DNA from: Alteromonas sp. 1_MG-2023
GTDB lineage: Bacteria; Pseudomonadota; Gammaproteobacteria; Enterobacterales; Alteromonadaceae
Assembly (NCBI RefSeq): GCF_030547075.1
Contig: NZ_JAUOQH010000020.1
Location: 1 to 64,000, forward strand
Direction of reading: 5' to 3'
DNA length: 64,000 nucleotides
Shown: positions 48,853-56,527 of the stretch, piece after piece
Position numbering within the stretch: the stretch's first letter is position 1
Layout of the letters: each line of letters starts with the position of its first letter
Notes under the pieces: model-generated
Seen by the model: only the letters and a program-made list of their open reading frames with translations
The model's database searches: none
What the model was told of the DNA's origin: nothing
Position numbers and translations under genes: made by a program

Positions 48853-49368
48853 ATGATTAAATGGATTTCATTGGCTTTATTCACAATTTTACTCCTTGGC
48901 TTTATTATCCCTGAGCCTCGGCTTATTCCCGTTGAGAACGCCAGTTCAGCCGATTGGAATAAAGAAACCTTTTGGTATGAGCCTTGGGGCACATCAGGTG
49001 TTCATAAAGGTATCGATATATTTGCCCAAAAGGGCACTTCGGTTATAGCGTCAACCAATCAAGTCATTCTTTACCAAGGGCAAAAACCTAAAGGTGGCAA
49101 CATAGTGCTTGCTTTAGGCCCTAAGTGGCGACTGCATTATTACGCGCATCTCGAGTCGATAGATATAAATGGTCTGTCGCTGCTTTCTAGTGGTTCGAAA
49201 ATTGGAACCGTAGGTTCAACGGGAAATGCCAAAGGTAAAGCGCCACACCTTCACTATAGTATTGTTTCCATTATTCCATATTTTTGGTTGGCAGATGAGT
49301 CAACGCAGGGATCTAAAAAAGCCTATTATCTAAACCCAATTATCTATTTAACTTCGGATACCCCCTAG
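48853..49368 (+). CDS. M23-family (LytM-type) metallopeptidase
   Basis: The 171-residue protein has an N-terminal membrane anchor (1-20) and a lysostaphin-type domain. The zinc ligands His51 and Asp55 (HKGID) and His134 of HLHY are present with His99 as catalytic candidate, so it is likely an active periplasmic peptidoglycan endopeptidase or a related peptidase. It is small for the family, without LysM or coiled-coil regions. AAGGGAT lies before the start. Confidence 0.85.
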   Translation: MIKWISLALFTILLLGFIIPEPRLIPVENASSADWNKETFWYEPWGTSGVHKGIDIFAQKGTSVIASTNQVILYQGQKPKGGNIVLALGPKWRLHYYAHLESIDINGLSLLSSGSKIGTVGSTGNAKGKAPHLHYSIVSIIPYFWLADESTQGSKKAYYLNPIIYLTSDTP

Positions 49369-49554
49369 AAAGCAGATGGTTAGGCTATTTTTCAAGGTAT
49401 TTAACGGAACCGAAATACATATTCTTAGTCTTTAATTATACCTATAGTTTAAATAATGGCTTGTTTAGGTTTTATCTTTAGTTACTGTGTACTTACAGCT
49501 ATCGATAAACTCATCAACATGCAGTAAATGGGGATTTTTATATGGAAAACGTAA

Positions 49555-50040
49555 ATGAATAGCACTGATACCCTCGATTCAACTACTCAACAAGAATATG
49601 CGGGCTTTTGGGTCAGATTTGGCGCGTCGATAATTGATTCAATACTTTTAGTGGCTATCACATCGCCAATCTTGTATTTAATTTACGGTAGAACTTATTG
49701 GGAAAGTGAGGCATATATTGCAGGAATTCCTGATTTCATTATCAGTTATATTTTTCCGTTAGTGGCTACAATATTATTCTGGATCTATAAGTCGGCCACA
49801 CCAGGTAAAATGGCACTGAAGGTAAAGGTCGTTGATGCAAAATCAGGTAGTACACCAACACCGCAGCAGTCAATAATCCGCTACCTTGGCTATTACGTTT
49901 CTATATTGCCGCTAGGTTTAGGCTTCTTTTGGGTGATGTGGGATGCCAAAAAGCAAGGGTGGCACGACAAAATGGCGGGTACAGTCGTGATAAAACCAAT
50001 AAACAAAGGCGTAGAGCCGGTAAATTTTTCTGAAAACTAA
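49555..50040 (+). CDS. RDD-family membrane protein
   Basis: The 161-residue product shows the RDD pattern: Arg and Asp in WVRFGASIIDSILL, three membrane segments (about 25-47, 64-82, 118-137) and a C-terminal WDAKKQGWHDKMAGTVVIKP. RDD proteins are small inner-membrane proteins, some of them ion antiporters, most of unknown function. GGAAAA lies before the ATG. A strong hairpin follows. Confidence 0.85.
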   Translation: MNSTDTLDSTTQQEYAGFWVRFGASIIDSILLVAITSPILYLIYGRTYWESEAYIAGIPDFIISYIFPLVATILFWIYKSATPGKMALKVKVVDAKSGSTPTPQQSIIRYLGYYVSILPLGLGFFWVMWDAKKQGWHDKMAGTVVIKPINKGVEPVNFSEN

Positions 50041-50122
50041 CTTATTCCACGCTTTCGCCTTTCTACCCTTACACACCTCCTTAGCTTCGCATATTAGCAA
50101 AGCCCCAAAGCGTTAACCTGTG

Positions 50123-50158
50123 AAATACCAGTCTTTTAAACTTAAAAGACTGGTATTT
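50123..50158 (+). terminator. Long perfect hairpin after the RDD gene
   Basis: AAATACCAGTCTTTTAA (50123-50139) pairs perfectly with 50142-50158, a 17-base stem. It is followed by TTGTACACGG, only weakly T-rich. It is the only notable structure in the first half of the 325-base gap before the DUF805 gene. Confidence 0.65.
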
Positions 50159-50303
50159 TGTACACGGTTGTTTTAATTTAGATTTATGTATCTTGTTGTT
50201 CAAGCGCTCTTTTTTGCGTTGCAACGGACCGGTCAAGTTTGTATTTGCACATTAAAATAAAAACGCGATATTTAACAATCTTGGGTGATTAAGTGGGAGC
50301 TAT

Positions 50304-50331
50304 TAAGCGGTATTTCCCCAATTACCGCTTA
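50304..50331 (+). promoter_or_regulatory. Leader hairpin before the DUF805 gene
   Basis: TAAGCGGTA (50304-50312) pairs with TACCGCTTA (50323-50331) around a 10-base loop, 34 bases before the DUF805 start. It lacks a T tail, so it may be a leader structure or an inverted-repeat operator. Confidence 0.4.
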
Positions 50332-50365
50332 GCATTAAATCAGAGGGGGCTAAAAAGGAATATAA

Positions 50366-50719
50366 ATGAATTGGTATTTGGAAGTATTTAGGAAATATGC
50401 GGTTTTTAGTGGCCGTGCAAGACGACAAGAGTATTGGATGTTTTTTCTATTCAATATGATTATTTCTTTCGTGCTAGGTTTTGTTGAAGGTTTATTGGGC
50501 GGGCCAGGTGTTATAGGAATGCTTTACAGTTTGGCTGTGTTAATTCCTAGCATCGCAGTGAGTGTAAGAAGACTTCACGACACTGGACGCAGCGGTTGGT
50601 GGTTATTACTTGTATTCCTTCCTCTTATTGGCGCACTTATTCTTCTTGTATTCATGGTACTAGATGGTAATGAAGGGTCGAACGAATACGGGCCAAACCC
50701 AAAAGAGCTAATTGGCTAA
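50366..50719 (+). CDS. DUF805 membrane protein
   Basis: The 117-residue protein begins MNWYLEVFRKYAVFSGRARRQEYWMFFLFN, diagnostic of DUF805, followed by membrane segments near 28-47, 53-70 and 79-98, and SVRRLHDTGRSGWW between the last two. The family is of unknown function. AAAGGA lies before the ATG. Confidence 0.9.
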   Translation: MNWYLEVFRKYAVFSGRARRQEYWMFFLFNMIISFVLGFVEGLLGGPGVIGMLYSLAVLIPSIAVSVRRLHDTGRSGWWLLLVFLPLIGALILLVFMVLDGNEGSNEYGPNPKELIG

Positions 50720-50876
50720 CACGTTAATTTAGTGAAGTTCTAAAATTAGTAGGAGTAGCCAAATTGGTACTTCTGCTAATTTATAACCCGTACCTAGGAA
50801 AGGTTTAGGTTTCAGTAATATAGATTCATATTCATTGAAAGTAGGGCGTTCGTAGCCCCTCAACAAGGATGAAAAA

Positions 50877-51497
50877 ATGAAATATCAAGGACGATTGATT
50901 AATTGGAACGATAGTAAGGGATACGGTTTTGTTGAGCCAAATGGTGGGGGAGATCGTGCATTTGTACATATAAAGTCGTTTCAGAAGTACTCAAGAAGGC
51001 CGTGCAACGGTGATTTAATTGTTTATAGACAAGTTCAAGAAAGCCAAAACAAGTTTAAAGCGAGCAATATTCAACTTGTTATTGATCGCAAAGTAAAACC
51101 GAAAAGTTCAACCAGCCCAAGTGTACTTGGCGTTTTCTTCACCATTACATTCTGCATTATTTTAATAACTGCGGTTTATCTGCAATTACTGCCGTTAGAA
51201 ATTTCATATCTCTATGCTACCGTTAGCTTCATCACTTTTTTGACTTACGCTTTTGATAAATCGGCGGCTCGAAACAATAGACGTCGGGTACCCGAAAGCC
51301 GACTACATTTCTTAAGCTTATTGGGTGGTTGGCCGGGAGCGTATCTTGCCCAAAGAAAATTAAGGCATAAGTCTGTTAAGATTGCCTTTAAACAAGTGTT
51401 TTGGGTAACAGTAGCGGTAAATTTGTCAGCATTTATTTGGCTTTTTACCCAGCAAGGAAAGCAGTTTATCAATACCGTTTTTATAAGATTCAATTAA
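50877..51497 (+). CDS. Cold-shock domain/DUF1294 fusion protein
   Basis: The 206-residue protein joins an N-terminal cold-shock domain (1-65, with RNP1 KGYGFVEP and RNP2 AFVHIKSF) to a C-terminal DUF1294 membrane region. Membrane segments lie at about 82-103 and 106-123, then a basic loop with LSLLGGWPGAYLAQR, and a last segment near 174-192. It may tether a nucleic-acid-binding domain to the inner membrane. AAGGA lies before the ATG. Confidence 0.9.
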   Translation: MKYQGRLINWNDSKGYGFVEPNGGGDRAFVHIKSFQKYSRRPCNGDLIVYRQVQESQNKFKASNIQLVIDRKVKPKSSTSPSVLGVFFTITFCIILITAVYLQLLPLEISYLYATVSFITFLTYAFDKSAARNNRRRVPESRLHFLSLLGGWPGAYLAQRKLRHKSVKIAFKQVFWVTVAVNLSAFIWLFTQQGKQFINTVFIRFN

Positions 51498-51569
51498 GCA
51501 AATGTATAGGTCAGTATCGTAGCTACGGTTATACATAAAAAACAAAAAGAAAAAATAAAGGAATATGCC

Positions 51570-52739
51570 GTGCTCAAACGTATAACCACGATAGTTGTCT
51601 TTTTAGTTGTTTTGGCCCCGTCCTACTCGTATTCAAAAGTGAGAGGAGAGGCCGAGCACAAAAGTATATATTCTAAAATTCTTGATGAAGAACGTGAGTT
51701 GTTCATTCATCTACCCAATAGCTTTAATACCTCCAGTAACCTACATTACCCCGTTCTTTATTTGCTTGATGGCCAGCGTAACTTTAGCCACGCGGTAGGC
51801 ACGTTAGACTTACTTAACCAATCAAATATGGCGCAGGAGATGATTATTGTCGCCATAGCCAATACCCATCGTTCAAGAGACTTCACTCCAACTTACGATG
51901 AAAAATATAACGAGTGGGGGTTATCAGGTGACGCTGATAACTTTCTTGATTTTATCGAAAAAGAACTCGTGCCTTACATTAATGAAAACTATCGCACCAA
52001 CAACTACAAAATCATTTCCGGTCATTCTTTAGGTGGCTTGTTATCAATATATGCATTGCAGTCTAGGCCCCATCTTTTTCAGGCGCATTTTGCCTTTAGT
52101 CCCAGCTTATGGTGGCACGATCAAGTGTTGTTTGAAGGCGCTGAAACCTTCTTTTCAAATACTGCTGAATTGAATAATTACCTGTATATCAATATGGGTA
52201 GCGAAGGCGGCAACATGCTAACTTCTTACCAGCGCTACACCGAATTGCTAAACACGCACAAACGAAAAGGTTTTAGCTACCACTCAGATTTAGATACGTC
52301 AGAAGGTCACAATACCACCGCGCTTGCAGGGCATTCGTTAGCTTATCAGAATCTATATAAGTCGCTGCAGCCACCCAAAGAAGTCATAAGCGGAGGGATA
52401 CCAGCAATTAAACAGTTTTATAAAGCGCAGTCTGAAATGTACGGCTATGAAGTTAAGCCCAGTTATCGCGCTATCAACAGTGTGGGATACAAAGCGTTAT
52501 CTGAAAAAGACTATTCAACGGCTATTGCGATATTTCAAAGCAATGTTGAAAGCTATCCTTACAAAGCGGATGCGTACGATAGCTTAGCGGATGGGTTTGA
52601 AGCCAGCGGGAATCTACAAAAAGCGTTAGCAATGCGAGCCCTCGCTATACAGAAAAGTATTGCTGAGAATGTGGAGAGCGGGGCTTATAAAACCCGTCAT
52701 GCAAATTTAGTGAAAAAGATTCAAGGTAAGAACCTTTAA
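51570..52739 (+). CDS. Exported esterase (Fes/IroE-type) with C-terminal TPR-like repeats
   Basis: The GTG start has AAAGGAA upstream and yields a 389-residue protein with a signal peptide (about 1-22). The alpha/beta hydrolase domain of the esterase D/siderophore-esterase type follows: YPVLYLLDGQ, nucleophile Ser153 in SGHSLGG, acidic-loop AHFAFSPSLWW and His247 in SEGHNTT. Residues about 290-375 look like a pair of TPR helices. It should hydrolyse a periplasmic ester; the substrate is unknown. Siderophore hydrolysis is one possibility, but no iron genes are nearby. Confidence 0.85.
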   Translation: MLKRITTIVVFLVVLAPSYSYSKVRGEAEHKSIYSKILDEERELFIHLPNSFNTSSNLHYPVLYLLDGQRNFSHAVGTLDLLNQSNMAQEMIIVAIANTHRSRDFTPTYDEKYNEWGLSGDADNFLDFIEKELVPYINENYRTNNYKIISGHSLGGLLSIYALQSRPHLFQAHFAFSPSLWWHDQVLFEGAETFFSNTAELNNYLYINMGSEGGNMLTSYQRYTELLNTHKRKGFSYHSDLDTSEGHNTTALAGHSLAYQNLYKSLQPPKEVISGGIPAIKQFYKAQSEMYGYEVKPSYRAINSVGYKALSEKDYSTAIAIFQSNVESYPYKADAYDSLADGFEASGNLQKALAMRALAIQKSIAENVESGAYKTRHANLVKKIQGKNL

Positions 52740-52812
52740 CAACTGTTTAAGTTTTGTTTCTTTTTATGCCCTCTTTTACATCCTTTGGGCTGAATTTATA
52801 AAGGAAGAACTT

Positions 52813-53199
52813 GTGATCGTTATTTATGGGATTAATACCCACCTAAACCCAATAAAAAGCCAGCTGTCTGAAGTGATACATGGTTGTATGCAATCTGTTT
52901 TAGGTATGCCAGAGGATAAACGGGCCCACCGTTTTATTCCCCTCGCCAAAGAGGACTTTTTCTATCCTAGCGGTAGAACAGATTGCTATACCGTTATCGA
53001 AATTAACATGATGAAGGGTCGCAAACCTGAAACCCAAAAAGCACTGATTAAAGCGCTTTTCAAAGAAATAGAATTTGTTTTAGGTATTAACCCTATCGAT
53101 ATTGAAATAACCATTAAAGAACAAGAAAAGTACCAATGGGGTTTTCGAGGTATTACCGGTGATGAGGCGTCAGATTTAAAATACAACGTTGATGTGTAA
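52813..53199 (+). CDS. Tautomerase-fold protein lacking the catalytic N-terminal proline
   Basis: The GTG start has AAGGAAGA nine bases upstream. The 128-residue product resembles the two-repeat tautomerase family (Tautomerase_2): MPEDKRAHRFIPLAKEDFFYPSGRTDCYTVIEINMMKGR matches strongly. Tautomerases use the proline after the initiator methionine as catalytic base; here residue 2 is isoleucine. The protein is either not a classic tautomerase or the start is different. No other in-frame start puts a proline at position 2. Confidence 0.75.
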   Translation: MIVIYGINTHLNPIKSQLSEVIHGCMQSVLGMPEDKRAHRFIPLAKEDFFYPSGRTDCYTVIEINMMKGRKPETQKALIKALFKEIEFVLGINPIDIEITIKEQEKYQWGFRGITGDEASDLKYNVDV

Positions 53200-53384
53200 G
53201 TTTGGGGTATCACATACATTTATACCTACAACTGAGCTTACAACTAAATCTACACTAGGTGAGTTCGCGTCCGTATTGTATTTAGTTGCAATACTGGGTA
53301 ATTTGAAGCAGTAGTGTTGATGAAGTACACGATAGGCAGCGATTAGCTTATAACATGGTATGAGTAATACATAAAGGATTGTCG

Positions 53385-54209
53385 ATGAAAATAAGAATAT
53401 TAATAATCATGTTAGGGGTAACGCTTCTAGCATCATGTAGTTCCTTTGTAAGTAACAATACGGGCAAGCAAGCTCAGTCTAGTAGCTTGATGTCATTTCT
53501 TTACCCCAATGAAGAAAGTCGAGTAAAGCACGTGCCTGAAATTCCAGTCCTGCAATTGCCGGTAAAGGTGGGGCTAGCGTTTGTGCCATCAAGCAATTGG
53601 CAACGAGATGGCCTTCACGGTAAGGATCAAGTTGAACTTCTCGAAAATGTTAAACAATCATTCCTTAAATACGATTATATCGACCGTATTGAAATCATTC
53701 CCAGTGAGTACCTAACTGGCGGGGAAGGGTTTGCTACGTTAGAACAAGTAGGGCGGTTATATGACGTTGATGTAATGGCGTTAGTCTCCTACGACCAAGT
53801 CACCCAGTCACTTGAAAATAATGCAGCGTTACTTTATTGGACCATAGTGGGAATGTACGTCATTCCTGGTAACGAAAATACAGTGCAAACTTTTGTTGAT
53901 ACCGCCGTTTTTGATATCAAGAGTAAGAAGTTACTGTTTAGGGCACCTGGGGTAAGTAAGCTTGAAGAGCGTACAACGGCTATTGGCATTGACGACACGC
54001 TAACTGAAAAGTCATTAGAGGGGTTTGGTATTGCGGTTCAAGACATGTCTACCAATCTCGATGCTGAACTAGCTCGATTTAAAACGAGAGTGAAAGAAGA
54101 AAAGATTGCAAAAGTCGAACACAGAGAAGGCTACAGCGGCGGCTCACTTAACTTTTATTGCTTAATTTTACTATGCCTTGTGTTATTTAGAAAAATAACG
54201 GTACGGTAA
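53385..54209 (+). CDS. Rhombotarget lipoprotein with GlyGly-CTERM tail
   Basis: Set at ATG 53385 (AAAGGA six bases upstream) instead of an upstream TTG, the 274-residue protein has a lipoprotein signal with lipobox LLASC (Cys18). The mature part matches rhombotarget lipoproteins, and the C-terminus has the GlyGly-CTERM pattern: GYSGGS (GG at 252-253), a hydrophobic stretch and a basic end (FRKITVR). Such tails are cut by the rhomboid-type protease rhombosortase after the Gly-Gly signal, usually for type II secreted or surface proteins. No rhombosortase gene is seen in this window. Confidence 0.85.
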   Translation: MKIRILIIMLGVTLLASCSSFVSNNTGKQAQSSSLMSFLYPNEESRVKHVPEIPVLQLPVKVGLAFVPSSNWQRDGLHGKDQVELLENVKQSFLKYDYIDRIEIIPSEYLTGGEGFATLEQVGRLYDVDVMALVSYDQVTQSLENNAALLYWTIVGMYVIPGNENTVQTFVDTAVFDIKSKKLLFRAPGVSKLEERTTAIGIDDTLTEKSLEGFGIAVQDMSTNLDAELARFKTRVKEEKIAKVEHREGYSGGSLNFYCLILLCLVLFRKITVR

Positions 54210-54230
54210 ATCGATGCCAAGGAGTGCAGA

Positions 54231-55262
54231 TTGATCGTCACTAAGCAAAACCTAGAAGATGCAGTAAGCGCTAATATACTTTCTTCTGCTCAAAAAGAGC
54301 AATTGATTGCGTTTTTAAATGAACAAACCAGTACCACCGCCAAGTTCGACTTCACTCATGTGCTGTATTACCTAGGTGGTTTGATTGCCATTGGCGCAAT
54401 GACGTTGTTTATGAATTTAGGCTGGGTGTCGTTCGGTGGTATAGGCATAGTATTTATCTGTCTGTTGTATGCCGCTATTGGCCTCAAATTAACTAACGTA
54501 TTTGGGGCTAAAAACCTATTTGTTCCCGCTGGTTTGTGCGCTACCTTTGTGGTTGCATTAACCCCGTTGGCGGTTTATGGGTTACAACATGCTTTAGGAG
54601 TATGGCCCGACAACAGCGCCTATCAGGACTACCATAGGTACATAGAGTGGCATTGGCTGTACATGGAGCTTGGTACATTAGCGGTGGGCGTTGTGGTGGC
54701 CTGGAAGTATAAATATCCGTTCTTAGTCATGCCTATTGCGGTTACGCTTTGGTATTTAAGCATGGATGTCTCGGTTATGTTGTCTGACGGTGACTACAGC
54801 TGGGAGCTAAGAAAGCTCGTTTCCATGTATACCGGTCTGCTTATGATAGCCTTGGCGTTTTGGGTAGATATTCGCGCTACTAACAAAGCCGACTATTCCT
54901 TTTGGATATACCTTTTTGGCGTTATTTCCTTTTGGTGTGGCCTGTCTTTGCAAAATTCCGACAATGAACTCGACAAATTTTTCTACTTTTTAATTAATTT
55001 AATAATGATATTTATTGGTGTGCTGATAGTGCGCCGCGTATTTGTGGTGTTTGGGGCTTTAGGTTGTTCTGGGTATGTTGGCTATTTGGCGTTTAATGTA
55101 TTTGCAGACAGTTGGTTGTTTCCTATTGTGTTGACGGCATTAGGATTCTTTGTGATTTTCCTTGGCGTACAATGGCAAAAGCACGAAGCGGCGATCACCG
55201 TGAATACGCGTAAAGTTCTACCGAAACCATTGCAAGACCTCTTGGCTTCTAAGCATTTATAA
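54231..55262 (+). CDS. Polytopic membrane protein, DUF2157-like
   Basis: The TTG start has AAGGAG seven bases upstream. The 343-residue protein has a soluble helical N-terminus (1-45) and about nine or ten membrane segments. The N-terminal region (KQNLEDAVSANILSSAQKEQLIAFLNEQ) followed by many segments resembles DUF2157-type proteins, without certainty. It follows the rhombotarget gene by 21 bases and may be co-transcribed, but I cannot say whether it relates to sorting. Confidence 0.6.
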   Translation: MIVTKQNLEDAVSANILSSAQKEQLIAFLNEQTSTTAKFDFTHVLYYLGGLIAIGAMTLFMNLGWVSFGGIGIVFICLLYAAIGLKLTNVFGAKNLFVPAGLCATFVVALTPLAVYGLQHALGVWPDNSAYQDYHRYIEWHWLYMELGTLAVGVVVAWKYKYPFLVMPIAVTLWYLSMDVSVMLSDGDYSWELRKLVSMYTGLLMIALAFWVDIRATNKADYSFWIYLFGVISFWCGLSLQNSDNELDKFFYFLINLIMIFIGVLIVRRVFVVFGALGCSGYVGYLAFNVFADSWLFPIVLTALGFFVIFLGVQWQKHEAAITVNTRKVLPKPLQDLLASKHL

Positions 55263-55304
55263 CGAGCTCAAGCTTTACTGGGTTTTAGGCTGATAAATTC
55301 TGCC

Positions 55305-55330
55305 AAAGCACAAAGCACAAAGCACAAAGC
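55305..55330. repeat. Seven-base tandem repeat
   Basis: AAAGCAC occurs three times in tandem (55305-55325) plus a partial fourth copy, between the DUF2157-like gene and its terminator. It is probably slippage-prone. Confidence 0.8.
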
Positions 55331-55360
55331 CTCAACGCTAAAAAATAGAGCGCGAGTATA

Positions 55361-55397
55361 AAAAAGGGAGACACTTAACCGTGTTCTCCCTTTTTTG
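55361..55397. terminator. Bidirectional rho-independent terminator
   Basis: AAAAAGGGAGACAC (55361-55374) pairs with GTGTTCTCCCTTTTTT (55381-55396), apart from a one-base bulge, around a six-base loop. It separates the converging DUF2157-like and ppsR genes. Confidence 0.85.
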
Positions 55398-55443
55398 TTT
55401 TTCAAAGCTAGCACTGGTTCAAACTGTTAGTGCTGCTTTCACA

Positions 55444-56256
55444 CTAGTACTTTCTACGTTTCAAACCTGTCTCAGCTAAGATTTTCGCAGAGATCTCTTC
55501 AATGGAGTATTTGGTACTGTTTAAAAACGGTATCTTTTCCTTACGATACAAATTTTCTACTTCCCGTAATTCCATTCTGCACTGTTGTAATGACGCGTAG
55601 CGGCTATTGGCTTTACGCTCAGAGCGAATTTGATGTAATCGTTCTGGCTGAATCGTTAAGCCAAAAAGTTTGTCTTTATAGCGGCGAAGGGCTGTGGGCA
55701 ATCTTAGCATGTCGCCCATATCATCTTCGGTGAATGGGTAGTTTGCCGCTTTAATACCAAACTGAAGTGCTAGATATAAGCTGGTTGGGGTTTTACCAGA
55801 GCGAGATACGCCTACCAAAATAATGTCGGCCTCATCGTAATCTTTCAGGTTAGAACCGTCATCGTTAGCCAAGGCATAGTTAACCGCCTCAATACGAATA
55901 TCATAGGTGGTTTCATGGATACTATGCGTGCGATGTTTTTCAGGTTTTGAGGGTACCCCAAGCACTTTTTCGAGGGGAGCCACGAATTGATCGAGAAAAT
56001 TGTAGTTAATACCAACTGATTTTGAAATTATCTTGCGAACATCTACATTCACAATTGTATAAAAAACGAGCGGCCTTTCTCCTGTGTCTTGAAAACTTTC
56101 AGATATTTTATCCAAAACCTTGTTAGCTTCTTCCTCAGTTTCAACAAAAGGAATGGTATTGTGATTGAATTCAACAGGGAACAAAGACAGCAGGGCGTGG
56201 CCAAACACCTCTGCAGTAATGGCGGTACCGTCTGAAATATAAAAAGCTGTGCGCAC
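55444..56256 (-). CDS. ppsR: PEP synthase regulatory kinase/pyrophosphorylase PpsR
   Basis: PpsR switches PEP synthase off by ADP-dependent phosphorylation of a threonine and on again by phosphorolysis. The 270-residue DUF299 protein has the P-loop [29 protein letters not shown] and [10 protein letters not shown]. The start is GTG with AAGGA seven bases upstream. It is divergent from its target gene ppsA, the usual arrangement. Confidence 0.96.
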   Translation of the reverse strand: MRTAFYISDGTAITAEVFGHALLSLFPVEFNHNTIPFVETEEEANKVLDKISESFQDTGERPLVFYTIVNVDVRKIISKSVGINYNFLDQFVAPLEKVLGVPSKPEKHRTHSIHETTYDIRIEAVNYALANDDGSNLKDYDEADIILVGVSRSGKTPTSLYLALQFGIKAANYPFTEDDMGDMLRLPTALRRYKDKLFGLTIQPERLHQIRSERKANSRYASLQQCRMELREVENLYRKEKIPFLNSTKYSIEEISAKILAETGLKRRKY

Positions 56257-56275
56257 AACAATTCCTTAACATTGT

Positions 56276-56290
56276 GGTAATTTTATTACA
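56276..56290. promoter_or_regulatory. HexR-type binding site between ppsR and ppsA
   Basis: GGTAATTTTATTACA matches the HexR consensus TGTAATWWWATTACA at 14 of 15 positions. HexR controls central carbon metabolism in gammaproteobacteria including Shewanella, where ppsA is among its targets. It lies about 20 bases before the ppsR start and 240 before ppsA. The match is by eye. Confidence 0.6.
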
Positions 56291-56527
56291 AAAGTAATAA
56301 AGAGTTTACTTTCCGATTTCCCCCATTCTAAGATGATTTTGTCGAAAAGCTATATGGTTATTAATGATGACTATACGCAAAGCCAAAAGGTTTTGGTTTT
56401 TGCTAGTTAATATTAATAACCAGTAAATGCGTTTGGATGTACGCAATCGACACGTATTTTATCAATGTTGGGCATGTGGCCCGCCATTGCTTATACCCTA
56501 CTCAAAAATAAGCTGGAGGCTTCGGCA

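Noticed and set aside
53241-53288. CAACTAAAT/ATTTAGTTG inverted repeat after the tautomerase-like gene.
   Set aside because: Only nine base pairs with a 30-base loop and no T tail; could be chance.
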